Source: Bacteroidota bacterium (GTDB taxonomy: Bacteria > Bacteroidota > Bacteroidia > Sphingobacteriales > Sphingobacteriaceae). From it: a DNA stretch of 41,309 bases. Where the stretch lies: the NCBI GenBank assembly GCA_016868395.1, contig VGGW01000002.1, positions 1 to 41,309 of the forward strand, written 5' to 3'. The position numbers and the translations under genes are program-made. Below, piece by piece: positions 1 through 9,425 of this stretch. Below the pieces are notes generated by a model. The model was not told the origin of the DNA and made no database searches. It saw only the letters and a list, made by a program, of their open reading frames with translations. Every line of letters begins with the position of its first letter. Position 1 is the first letter of the stretch.

Positions 1-1
1 A

Positions 2-940
2 AATTACCTGCATTTCAATTCTGCCGCTCTGGTGGATGCTGCTAAAGGGTATGAAAGCCACCTGGATGAAGGTGGAAAAATGATGATTACCCTTGCGGGT
101 GCGATGAGTACTGCCGAATTGGGTATTTCACTGGCAGAGATGATCCGTCAGGATAAAGTGTCCATTATTTCCTGCACTGGAGCGAATCTGGAGGAGGATA
201 TTATGAATTTGGTTGCGCATTCGCACTATAAGCGTGTGCCAAATTACCGCGATTTGAGTCCGCAGGATGAGTGGGATTTACTTGAAAATCATTATAACCG
301 GGTTACAGATACCTGCATACCCGAGGAAGAAGCTTTCAGAAGATTACAGAAGCATATCCATAAGCTCTGGAAGGATGCCGATAATGCAAGTGAACGTTAT
401 TTCCCACACGAGTATATGTACAAAATGCTTCTGAGTGGGGTGCTTAAACAGTACTATGAAATTGATGCAAAAAATTCATGGATGCTGGCAGCTGCGGAAA
501 AGAATTTACCAATTGTGGTTCCCGGTTGGGAGGATTCGACAATGGGTAATATTTTCGCTTCTTACGTAATGAAGAAAGAAATCAAAGCCTCAACTATGAA
601 AAGCGGAATTGAATATATGAGCTGGCTGGCTGATTGGTATATTGCCAATTCGGGGGGTAAGGGAATCGGATTTTTTCAAATAGGGGGCGGAATTGCCGGT
701 GATTTTCCTATCTGTGTTGTGCCAATGCTTTATCAGGATATGGAGATGGAAAATATTCCTTTCTGGAGCTATTTTTGTCAAATATCCGACTCCACTACAT
801 CTTATGGGTCATATTCAGGTGCAGTTCCTAATGAGAAGATCACTTGGGGAAAGTTGGACATTCATACACCTAAATTTATAGTTGAATCAGACGCTACCAT
901 TGTGGCACCACTCATTTTTGCTTGGGTTTTAAAGCAGTAG
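2..940 (+). CDS. Deoxyhypusine synthase family protein, 5'-truncated by the window edge
   Basis: The frame is open upstream of the listed ORF start (NYLHFNSAALVDAAKGYESH...). It has DHS-like features: 'MITLAGAMSTAELG', 'SIISCTGANLEEDI', and C-terminal 'ITWGKLDIHTPKFIVESDATIVAPLIFAW', which matches the WGK catalytic-lysine region of DHS. Confidence 0.88.
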   Translation, partial: NYLHFNSAALVDAAKGYESHLDEGGKMMITLAGAMSTAELGISLAEMIRQDKVSIISCTGANLEEDIMNLVAHSHYKRVPNYRDLSPQDEWDLLENHYNRVTDTCIPEEEAFRRLQKHIHKLWKDADNASERYFPHEYMYKMLLSGVLKQYYEIDAKNSWMLAAAEKNLPIVVPGWEDSTMGNIFASYVMKKEIKASTMKSGIEYMSWLADWYIANSGGKGIGFFQIGGGIAGDFPICVVPMLYQDMEMENIPFWSYFCQISDSTTSYGSYSGAVPNEKITWGKLDIHTPKFIVESDATIVAPLIFAWVLKQ

Positions 941-982
941 TAATTCTTCGGTAAAAAGCAAGGCTTAGAAGGGTGGGAAAAT

Positions 983-1004
983 GGAGTATTTTTCAAAATA
1001 CCCC
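983..1004. repeat. Inverted repeat GGAGTATTTT-TC-AAAATACCCC (10-bp arms, one mismatch), possible terminator or structured element
   Basis: Read directly from the sequence downstream of the DHS-like stop codon. No clear U-tract follows. Confidence 0.45.
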
Positions 1005-1189
1005 CTAAATAAGCTGTAAATCAGCTACTTTTAAGTTAATTTAGAATGATTATAAATTGATAAAACAGGACATATCAATGTCATCCTTATTTGGATAAAA
1101 CATACTTTTGTCAACTGAAAATGTTCATTACAACCCTGTGGTTAACATTTTAATTTTACGTTTCATATTTTAAGCAACAAATACTCAAT

Positions 1190-2467
1190 ATGAGGAGCAT
1201 CTCATTGTTTTTTAGAAGTGTTACAAAATCATTGGTTTTGGTCTCATTGTTCTGTTCGATGGCTGTTTCTACAGTCAGTGCGCAGGATGCAGCAGCCGGA
1301 GCAGCGATTTTTAAGCAAAAGTGTACCGCTTGTCATGGTATTGAAAAAGCGGTCGTTGGTCCGGCATTGAAAGGTGTTGATACCAAGTATGACGAAGCAT
1401 GGCTGATTAAGTGGATTAGAAATGCTCCTGCCTTCATTGCTTCAGGCGATGCCCAAGCAGTAAAAGCATCTGAGTATTCACCGGCTATGATGTCGGCATT
1501 TCCGGAATTATCCGACGACGATATTAAGAATATCATAGCTTATGTGAAAGTTGGGGATGTTAAGCCTGCGGCAGATCCCAATGCAGCAGCCGGAGCAAAT
1601 GCAGCTGCTACCGCTCAGGGTGGAATAAGTAATTTCATGCTGTTTGGTCTGCTCGCTGTCATCATCATTGCCTTTCTGGTAATTCTGGTTCTAAATCGTG
1701 TAATCAGTACTTTGGAGCGTGTGATGCTTCAGAAAAAGGGTATTGAAGTTGAGGAGGAAGAAGCTGCTGGGGCCAAAGATCGCTTCGGAGGGCTCAGAAA
1801 GCTTTCCAAAAATAAGAAATTCATCCTCTTCATTGTATTGCTTTGTGTGATTTTCCTTGGTTCAGCAGGCTGGAAGGGAATGTGGGAAACGGGTGTGCAT
1901 ACGGGATATCAACCTGTTCAACCAATTAAATTTTCTCACCAATTACATGCAGGAGTAAATAAAATTGATTGTCAATATTGTCATTCAGGGGCTTATTCCT
2001 CAAAGCATGCATCCATTCCATCGCTTAATGTTTGTATGAACTGCCACAATTATGTTACGGCATCTGAGAAGTATGATGGAAAAACATCACCTGAAATCAT
2101 GAAGATTTATAATGCACTTGACTACAATGAAGATACCAAAGTTTATGGTAACAACACCAAACCGGTTGAGTGGATTAGAATCCATAATCTACCTGATTTA
2201 GCTTATTTCAATCATTCGCAACATGTTTCCGTTGCAGGCATAGAATGTCAAAAATGTCATGGTCCGATTCAAACCATGGAGGAGGTTTATCAATATTCTC
2301 CTTTAACCATGAAATGGTGTATTAATTGTCACAGAGAAACAGAAGTTAATCACAAGGACAATCCTTATTACGACAAGTTGATTGCTGCTCATGATAAGTT
2401 GAAAAAGGGTGAGAAAGTTACCGCAGCAGTTTTAGGCGGACTTGAATGTGCTAAGTGTCACTACTAA
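1190..2467 (+). CDS. actA: Alternative complex III subunit A: multiheme cytochrome c with an N-terminal monoheme cytochrome c domain
   Basis: Six CXXCH motifs (CTACH, CQYCH, CMNCH, CQKCH, CINCH, CAKCH). Signal peptide, TM segments and first position in a collinear act operon. Confidence 0.92.
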   Translation: MRSISLFFRSVTKSLVLVSLFCSMAVSTVSAQDAAAGAAIFKQKCTACHGIEKAVVGPALKGVDTKYDEAWLIKWIRNAPAFIASGDAQAVKASEYSPAMMSAFPELSDDDIKNIIAYVKVGDVKPAADPNAAAGANAAATAQGGISNFMLFGLLAVIIIAFLVILVLNRVISTLERVMLQKKGIEVEEEEAAGAKDRFGGLRKLSKNKKFILFIVLLCVIFLGSAGWKGMWETGVHTGYQPVQPIKFSHQLHAGVNKIDCQYCHSGAYSSKHASIPSLNVCMNCHNYVTASEKYDGKTSPEIMKIYNALDYNEDTKVYGNNTKPVEWIRIHNLPDLAYFNHSQHVSVAGIECQKCHGPIQTMEEVYQYSPLTMKWCINCHRETEVNHKDNPYYDKLIAAHDKLKKGEKVTAAVLGGLECAKCHY

Positions 2468-2512
2468 TAGAATAATTTTAAGATAACATTACGTATACTT
2501 TATATAGCTTGA

Positions 2513-5500
2513 ATGGAAAGCAATAAAAAATACTGGAAAGGTTTAGAAGAACTGCAGAACACTAAGGATTTTGTTGAGAAAAACAAAAACGAGTTCGCTG
2601 AACCACTTCCTATGGAAGAAGTTCTGAATGAAGCCGGTTTAAATACCGTAACTCCACGTCGCGACTTTTTGAAGGCGCTGGGATTTGGTTTGGGGGCAGT
2701 AACTCTTGCTGCTTGTCAGACTACTCCCGTTCACAAGTCAATCCCTTACTTGGTTAAACCTGAAGAAATAGTACCGGGTATTCCTAATTACTATACTTCT
2801 ACGTTCAATGGTCACAGTGTTTTAGTTAAAACTCGTGAAGGCCGGCCGATAAAGATTGAGGGTAATCCAAATTGTATTCTGAGCAAAGGCAGTTTGGATG
2901 CTAAAGGACAAGCCTCAGTGCTTGATCTTTATGATGTATCCAATTTAAAAAATCCAGTTTTAAATGATTCAGAAGTTAGTTGGGCTAAAATTGATGAGTT
3001 TGTAAAGGCTGAACTTGCCAAAATTAAAACAAGCGGCAAAAAAATTCGGATAGTCTCCAATACAATTAACAGTCCGTCGACTAAAGCCGTAATTGCCGAC
3101 TTTACAGCGCAATATCCTTACACAAAGCACATTCAGGTTGATGCGGTGTCTTACACCGGTATAATCAAAGCAAATGAAAATAGTTTTGGAAAGGCAGTTC
3201 TTCCGAAATACCGTTTTGACAGAGCTGATTTGATTGTAAGTTTTGGTGCTGATTTTCTGGGTACCTGGATCTCTCCGGTTGAATTTAGTCGCCAATACAC
3301 ATCTAAAAGAAATAACACTGCCTTACAAGGTAAAAAAATGTCACGCCACATCCAGTTCGAGACTGGTATGAGTTTAACAGGTACCAATGCTGATGCCCGT
3401 CTTCCCTTGAAGCCGTCTGAGGAAGGTATTGCTCTTTTAAACTTGTATGCTGCGTTAGGTGGGGCTGTAACAGGGACAAAACCTTTAGCTAATAATCCTA
3501 ACGTAGAAAAGGCAATTGCACTGACCGCTAAGGAGTTAACTGCGGCTAAAGGAAGGGCATTGGTAATCAGCGGATCGAATGATGTATCCACTCAAATTCT
3601 TGTCAATGCGATTAATTCCGTTTTAGGAAGTTATGGCACAACGATTGATTTAGATAATCCATCTTATCAGTTTTCAGGAAATGATGCTGAATTTACGGAG
3701 TTTATCAATGAAATGAATCGTTCTGAAGTTGATGCAGTTTTCTTTTTGAATAGTAATCCTGCCTACGAGTTCAATGATACTAAAGCATTTACAGATGCCT
3801 TGAGTAAGGTTAAATTACGTGTTTCTTTTGCAGATCGTCAGGATGAAACCGCTTCATTATGTCAGGTTATTGCTCCAAATCATCATTACCTTGAATCATG
3901 GGGTGATTCCAATCCCGTTGAAGGATATTATACGATCATTCAGCCTACCATCAACCCGGTTAATAATTCTCGAAATGCTGAGCAAGGCTTGTTAATCTGG
4001 GCTGATGCTGCCGTTAGCGATTACTATCAATATATCCAGAATAACTGGGCTAAAACAGTTTTAGCTCAATCTGGTACCAGCTGGAAGCTTCTTCTGCAAA
4101 AGGGCTCGGTTACTCTTCCTGAAAGATCCGCCGCTACTTATACATTCTCTCGTGAACTTGATTCAGTGGTTCAGACAATTTTAGCTGAAAGTAATGCACT
4201 CGCTAAAGCTGGTGATAATGCTGTAGAACTTCATATTTATCAGAATGTTTCTGTTGGAGATGGGAAGTCGGCTAATAACCCATGGTTACAAGAGTTGCCT
4301 GATCCGGTTTCCAAGGTAACCTGGGACAACTATGCTGCAATCAATGCTAAGTTTGCCGAGAAATTAGGGATCGCTGAAAGGGATCTTGTTGAAATCAAGA
4401 CTGATAAGCATACCATTACTTTACCTGTCCTGATACAACCCGGACAGGCATACGGAACGGTTTCGGTTGCTTTAGGATATGGTAGAACTAAAGCAGGAAA
4501 AGCAGGTTCGGAAGTTGGTCAGAGTGCCTACCCATTCCTACGTTTGGTTAATGCAACTTTCCATACGGCATCTGCTGCAAGTTTGACCAAAACATCAGGA
4601 ACATATGAGCTGGCTCAAACTCAAACCCATCATTCCATTGAGGGTAGAAATATCGTTCGCGAGACTACCTTGAAAGACTACTTGAAAGATCCTAATTCAG
4701 GTACTGGTCACGCTCACGTAAATCACTATGATTTATGGAATGAATATGAGCAGCCCGGACATAGCTGGGTGATGGCCATCGATCTGAATGCCTGCACCGG
4801 TTGTGGAGCATGTATTGTGGCTTGTAATGCCGAAAATAATGTTCCTGTTGTTGGTCGTGACGAGGTTCGTCGTCGTCGTGAAATGCACTGGATTCGTATT
4901 GATCGGTATTACACCGTTAATGAAGATGGAAATAAAGTAACTGAAGAGAAGGAAATAGAGAAACTTGAAAATATTGACAAAGTTTCTGTTATACATCAGC
5001 CAATGATGTGTCAGCATTGTGACCATGCTCCTTGTGAGACTGTTTGTCCGGTGTTAGCAACTGTTCACTCTTCGGAAGGTTTAAACCAAATGGCTTACAA
5101 CCGTTGCATTGGAACACGCTATTGCGCAAACAACTGTCCATATAAAGTGCGTCGTTTTAACTGGTTTAACTATTGGAATGATTCACGTTTTGACAACTAT
5201 ATGAACAATGAGTTTACTCAACTTGTTCTTAACCCTGATGTTACTTCACGCTCAAGAGGGGTAATGGAAAAATGCTCCATGTGTGTTCAGCGTATTCAGG
5301 CAGGTAAACTCAAAGCTAAATTAGAGAAGCGTACTCTGAAAGATGGAGACGTTAAAGTTGCATGTCAGCAAACATGCCCTACTAATGCAATTATCTTTGG
5401 AGATGGAAATGATCCTGAATCTGAAGTATCAAAAGCATTAAAGAGCGAACGTACCTACTATGTACTGGAGGAACTGAACGTGAAGCCGGGTGTAGGATAT

Positions 5501-5533
5501 CAAACAAAAGTTAGAAATACTGTAGAGGTTTAA
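2513..5533 (+). CDS. actB: Alternative complex III subunit B: molybdopterin-oxidoreductase-like domain plus Fe-S domain, Tat signal with lipobox-like Cys
   Basis: TPRRDFLKALGFGLGAVTLAACQ N-terminus. Ferredoxin Cys clusters CTGCGACIVAC, CQHCDHAPCETVCP, CIGTRYCANNCP and CSMC...CQQTCP. Confidence 0.95.
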   Translation: MESNKKYWKGLEELQNTKDFVEKNKNEFAEPLPMEEVLNEAGLNTVTPRRDFLKALGFGLGAVTLAACQTTPVHKSIPYLVKPEEIVPGIPNYYTSTFNGHSVLVKTREGRPIKIEGNPNCILSKGSLDAKGQASVLDLYDVSNLKNPVLNDSEVSWAKIDEFVKAELAKIKTSGKKIRIVSNTINSPSTKAVIADFTAQYPYTKHIQVDAVSYTGIIKANENSFGKAVLPKYRFDRADLIVSFGADFLGTWISPVEFSRQYTSKRNNTALQGKKMSRHIQFETGMSLTGTNADARLPLKPSEEGIALLNLYAALGGAVTGTKPLANNPNVEKAIALTAKELTAAKGRALVISGSNDVSTQILVNAINSVLGSYGTTIDLDNPSYQFSGNDAEFTEFINEMNRSEVDAVFFLNSNPAYEFNDTKAFTDALSKVKLRVSFADRQDETASLCQVIAPNHHYLESWGDSNPVEGYYTIIQPTINPVNNSRNAEQGLLIWADAAVSDYYQYIQNNWAKTVLAQSGTSWKLLLQKGSVTLPERSAATYTFSRELDSVVQTILAESNALAKAGDNAVELHIYQNVSVGDGKSANNPWLQELPDPVSKVTWDNYAAINAKFAEKLGIAERDLVEIKTDKHTITLPVLIQPGQAYGTVSVALGYGRTKAGKAGSEVGQSAYPFLRLVNATFHTASAASLTKTSGTYELAQTQTHHSIEGRNIVRETTLKDYLKDPNSGTGHAHVNHYDLWNEYEQPGHSWVMAIDLNACTGCGACIVACNAENNVPVVGRDEVRRRREMHWIRIDRYYTVNEDGNKVTEEKEIEKLENIDKVSVIHQPMMCQHCDHAPCETVCPVLATVHSSEGLNQMAYNRCIGTRYCANNCPYKVRRFNWFNYWNDSRFDNYMNNEFTQLVLNPDVTSRSRGVMEKCSMCVQRIQAGKLKAKLEKRTLKDGDVKVACQQTCPTNAIIFGDGNDPESEVSKALKSERTYYVLEELNVKPGVGYQTKVRNTVEV

Positions 5534-5553
5534 TACAAGAAATAAAAAAGAAT

Positions 5554-7032
5554 ATGTCATCTCATCACGAGTCTATACTTAGAGAACCCTTAGTAACCGG
5601 TGAAAATATTACCTATTCAAAGGTCACCGAGGATATATTGGTTCCTGTAGAAAATAAGCCAAATAAAGCTTGGTGGATTGGTTTTATTGTATCCGCCCTT
5701 GGTGCCGGACTTTGGGTATTCTCTGTTAGCTGGACCTTCTGGTTTGGTATTGGCGAATGGGGCTTAAATAAAACAGTAGGCTGGGCCTGGGATATTACCG
5801 GTTTCGTTTGGTGGGTAGGTATTGGTCACGCCGGTACCTTGATCTCGGCAGTCTTACTCTTGTTCCGACAAAACTGGCGTAATTCAATTAACCGATCGGC
5901 AGAGGCAATGACTATTTTCGCGGTTATCTGTGCCGCTAGCTACATCATTTCCCACATGGGACGCCCCTGGTTATTCACCTGGGCATTACCACTGCCAAAT
6001 CAATTCGGATCATTATGGGTTAACTTTAACTCCCCATTAGTTTGGGACGTTTTTGCGATCTCAACTTATTTCTCGGTTTCATTAGTATTCTGGTACACAG
6101 GTTTACTTCCTGATATTGCAACGATTCGGGATCGTGCTGCGGGAGCTCGTCGCCGTATTTATTCCATTTTATCTTTTGGCTGGAATGGTTCAGTAAAGAC
6201 TTGGCAGCGTTTTGAATTGGTATCCCTGATATTAGCAGGTGTCTCTACTCCTTTGGTACTTTCAGTACACACGATTGTATCGATGGACTTTGCAACTTCC
6301 TTGGTTCCAGGATGGCATACCACCATCTTCCCTCCATATTTCGTGGCAGGCGCAATTTTCTCTGGTTTTGCAATGGTACAAACCTTATTACTCATTACTC
6401 GCAAGGTGATGAATTTTGAAAATTACATCACTATGTTTCACATTGAATCGATGAATAAAATTATCATTCTAACAGGGTCAATTGTGGGGGTAGCTTATCT
6501 AACCGAATTATTTATCGCCTGGTACTCTGGAGTTGAATACGAGCAGTATGCATTCCTGAATAGAGTGAGTGGTCCATATTGGTGGGCCTACTGGATTATG
6601 ATGACTTGTAACGTAATCTCTCCACAATTGTTCTGGTTCAAAAAGATTCGTACCAGCATAGCTTTGTCCTGGTTATTATCCATTGTGGTGAATATCGGTA
6701 TGTGGTTTGAGCGTTTTGTGATCATTGTCACCTCCTTGCACCGTGATTATCTTCCTTCAAGTTGGGTGATGTTTTACCCAAGTTGGGTTGATGTCGGGGT
6801 ATTTATCGGATCGATCGGGGTATTCTTTACCTTATTCCTTCTTTTCCTAAGGGTATTACCTGCTATTGCGATGGCGGAGGTTAAACTATTATTGAAGAGT
6901 TCAAGTGATCAAGCTAAGAAAAAATTGATCGCTGAGAAGGCCGTTAATCGTGTAGAGGCTGAGTATTATCTGGAGTCGCTCGAAAAATATGACAGTATTT
7001 CTCCAAATGTTGCTGAATTGCAAAAAGTTTAA
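5554..7032 (+). CDS. actC: Alternative complex III subunit C, NrfD/PsrC-like membrane protein
   Basis: Multi-TM NrfD-like protein ('WVGIGHAGTLISAVLLLFRQNWR', 'HTIVSMDFATSLVPGWHTTIFPPYFVAGAIFSG') in act operon order. Confidence 0.94.
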   Translation: MSSHHESILREPLVTGENITYSKVTEDILVPVENKPNKAWWIGFIVSALGAGLWVFSVSWTFWFGIGEWGLNKTVGWAWDITGFVWWVGIGHAGTLISAVLLLFRQNWRNSINRSAEAMTIFAVICAASYIISHMGRPWLFTWALPLPNQFGSLWVNFNSPLVWDVFAISTYFSVSLVFWYTGLLPDIATIRDRAAGARRRIYSILSFGWNGSVKTWQRFELVSLILAGVSTPLVLSVHTIVSMDFATSLVPGWHTTIFPPYFVAGAIFSGFAMVQTLLLITRKVMNFENYITMFHIESMNKIIILTGSIVGVAYLTELFIAWYSGVEYEQYAFLNRVSGPYWWAYWIMMTCNVISPQLFWFKKIRTSIALSWLLSIVVNIGMWFERFVIIVTSLHRDYLPSSWVMFYPSWVDVGVFIGSIGVFFTLFLLFLRVLPAIAMAEVKLLLKSSSDQAKKKLIAEKAVNRVEAEYYLESLEKYDSISPNVAELQKV

Positions 7033-7034
7033 AG

Positions 7035-7571
7035 ATGAGTAATATAAAATATATTTTAGGTCATTTTGAGGATCCGGATGATCTGATGCACGGGATAGAA
7101 AAATTACAGGAAAATAGCGTTAGTATTTACGATGTCTACACTCCTATGCCAATCCATGGTATTGAGGATAAATTAGGAATTAAACGATCAAGGTTAGGTA
7201 AAGTTGCTTTTGGTTTCGGTTTGACCGGTACCATCACTGCAATTTCTATGATCACCTATATGTTGGTTATTGACTGGCCAATGAATATTGGGGGTAAACC
7301 TCACTTTGCTTTTCCCGATTTTATTCCAATCATGTTTGAGTTGACCGTTTTGTTTGCGGCTTTTGGAATGGTTGGAACGTATTTTTTCGTCAATCACTTG
7401 GCTCCGGGTCGTGCGCCGAGAGTAATGGACTTGAGAGCAACCAATGATAGATTCGTGATCGCCATTGATGCAAGGACAAATACATCACATGATCAAATAG
7501 ATAGTATTTTAAAAGAAGCAGGTGCTGTTGAAATAAAGCACAACGAAAGGAAATATGTTAGTTATGAATAA
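7035..7571 (+). CDS. actD: Alternative complex III subunit D, DUF3341 family
   Basis: 'YDVYTPMPIHGIEDKLGIKRSRLG' and two TM segments. Located between actC and actE. Confidence 0.92.
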   Translation: MSNIKYILGHFEDPDDLMHGIEKLQENSVSIYDVYTPMPIHGIEDKLGIKRSRLGKVAFGFGLTGTITAISMITYMLVIDWPMNIGGKPHFAFPDFIPIMFELTVLFAAFGMVGTYFFVNHLAPGRAPRVMDLRATNDRFVIAIDARTNTSHDQIDSILKEAGAVEIKHNERKYVSYE

Positions 7572-8148
7572 GCGCCTAATAATTTGTACCGCTTTTTTAA
7601 CTGTAGCCGCTGTTACGGTTATTTCTTCCTGTTCAAATAATAGAAGTACAGGGCTTGAGTTTGCCCGTAATATGTACGATCCGATTGGGTACAATCCGGA
7701 TCAGCCAAACAAGAACTTTAAGGACGGTAAAACTGCACAGGATCCGCCTGCAGGCACAATGCCTGTAGGATTCGACAAATATGATCTTTATCCAAATACG
7801 CTGGAGGGCTATCAGGCTGCAAGTGCGGAAATGACAAATCCACTTCCTGTAAATGTAGCTACACTCGAGCAGGGTAAAACATTGTATTTAAACATGTGCT
7901 CTCATTGTCATGGCCTTGAAGGAAAAGGCGATGGTTCTATCGTCAAAATGGGTGAATTTCCAGCTCCACCTTCCTATGCTACCGGAAACTCTTCAAGAGG
8001 GGGCAGCATGAAAGATCTTACAGATGGCAAAATTTATCATACCATCACCCATGGTGTGAACCTAATGGGTCCTCACAAATCTCAACTATCTCCTGAGCAA
8101 AGGTGGAAAGTTGTTATGTACGTTCATGAATTACAAAAATTACAATAG
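7564..8148 (+). CDS. actE: Alternative complex III subunit E, monoheme cytochrome c lipoprotein
   Basis: One CXXCH (CSHCH) and a lipobox-like 'VISSCSNN'. The ORF opens at 7555, with an internal ATG at 7564 giving MNKRL; both overlap the end of actD. Confidence 0.9.
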   Translation: MNKRLIICTAFLTVAAVTVISSCSNNRSTGLEFARNMYDPIGYNPDQPNKNFKDGKTAQDPPAGTMPVGFDKYDLYPNTLEGYQAASAEMTNPLPVNVATLEQGKTLYLNMCSHCHGLEGKGDGSIVKMGEFPAPPSYATGNSSRGGSMKDLTDGKIYHTITHGVNLMGPHKSQLSPEQRWKVVMYVHELQKLQ

Positions 8149-8165
8149 TCAATTGCTAAAACCAG

Positions 8166-9386
8166 ATGGGAAATCATAATCATACTCATAATTTCACAGA
8201 ACAATTTGTATTTTCAGGAAAATTGAAAACCTGGACCTTACTAGCAATAGTGCTTGGAGTTCTTACTATAGCGTTTGGTTTATTGACAGGTCAGCAGGAG
8301 CGTACTTTCGCCAACTTGCTATTGATGGCATATTACTTTACTTGTGTATGCGCAACGGGCTTATTCTTTTTGGCAGTGCAATATGTAGCACAGGCAGGAT
8401 GGGCAACCGGTTTGTTAAGAATACCTCAGGCAATGTCGAGGGTTCTGCCTATTGCATCACTCGTTTTATTCGTTGTTTGTGCCGCAGGTTTATTAACGCA
8501 CAATTTATATCATCACTGGAATGGAGAGGGTCTGACAGATCCAAGCAGCCCTAATTTTGATAAGATAATTGCTGGTAAAGCAGGTTACCTGAATGTGCCT
8601 TTCTTTTTGACCAGATTGGCCATCTTCCTTGGAGCTTACAGCTTTTTTGCCTGGTTGTTTGCTAAGTATACAAAAGGACAAGAATTAGAAGGCGGACTTG
8701 TTTATCATGATAAAAACTTTAAATGGTCGGCTATATTTTTGATTGTTTTTGGTTTCACAACTCCAATATGGGCTTTTGATACCATCATGTCGCTGGAGGC
8801 TCATTGGTTCTCAACAATGTTCGGCTGGTACAATTTCGCCGCGATGTGGGTTAGTGGTCTTTGTGTAATCACACTAATCATTCTATTGATGAAGAAGGCA
8901 GGTTATCTAAGTTGGATTAATGAAAACCACCTTCATGACCTTGGTAAGTTTATTTTTGCGTTCTCCATCTTTTGGACATATGTATGGTTCTCGCAGTTTG
9001 TTTTGATCTATTATGCGAACATGCCTGAGGAAACAGTTTACTTTTACAAACGCTGGGAGCCAGAGTATCTTCCTTGGTTTTGGTTAAATATCATTATCAA
9101 TTTTGCTTCCCCTTTATTAATTCTCATGTCAAGAAAATCCAAGCGTCAAATGAATACGTTAATGTTTGTATGTATCCTACTTTTGTGTGGTCACTGGCTT
9201 GATTATTATATGATGATTATGCCGGGTACTGTTGAGTCTCACAGAAGTTTTGGCATTATCGAGATTGGGATAGCAATTGGGTTTATAGGGTTATTTACAT
9301 TTCTTACTCTAAATCAATTGAGTAAGAAATCGTTGGTTACAGAAAACCACCCTTTCTTGCAAGAAAGTATTAACCACCAGATTTAA
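8166..9386 (+). CDS. actF: Alternative complex III subunit F, quinol:cytochrome c oxidoreductase membrane subunit
   Basis: Multi-TM protein ('WAFDTIMSLEAHWFSTMFGWYNFAAMWVSGL') following actE. His-rich N-terminus MGNHNHTHNF. Confidence 0.9.
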   Translation: MGNHNHTHNFTEQFVFSGKLKTWTLLAIVLGVLTIAFGLLTGQQERTFANLLLMAYYFTCVCATGLFFLAVQYVAQAGWATGLLRIPQAMSRVLPIASLVLFVVCAAGLLTHNLYHHWNGEGLTDPSSPNFDKIIAGKAGYLNVPFFLTRLAIFLGAYSFFAWLFAKYTKGQELEGGLVYHDKNFKWSAIFLIVFGFTTPIWAFDTIMSLEAHWFSTMFGWYNFAAMWVSGLCVITLIILLMKKAGYLSWINENHLHDLGKFIFAFSIFWTYVWFSQFVLIYYANMPEETVYFYKRWEPEYLPWFWLNIIINFASPLLILMSRKSKRQMNTLMFVCILLLCGHWLDYYMMIMPGTVESHRSFGIIEIGIAIGFIGLFTFLTLNQLSKKSLVTENHPFLQESINHQI

Positions 9387-9425
9387 ACACAGTTCTTAAT
9401 AGCTAAAAGAAAATTTACGAATAAA

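Noticed and set aside
1012-1026. AGCTG-TAAAT-CAGCT followed by ACTTTT as an intrinsic terminator of the DHS-like gene
   Set aside because: The stem is only 5 bp and the U-tract is interrupted.
1103-1110. TACTTTTG upstream of actA as the -7 promoter element
   Set aside because: It matches TAnnTTTG exactly, but the nearest TTTG is only 9 bp upstream instead of about 19-21, and AT-rich sequence gives frequent chance matches. Not strong enough to list.
3151-3591. 146-aa minus-strand ORF antisense to actB, with other shadow ORFs (2969-3295, 4733-5026)
   Set aside because: They lie fully inside a strongly supported actB CDS, show low-complexity composition typical of antisense frames, and have no recognisable domain.
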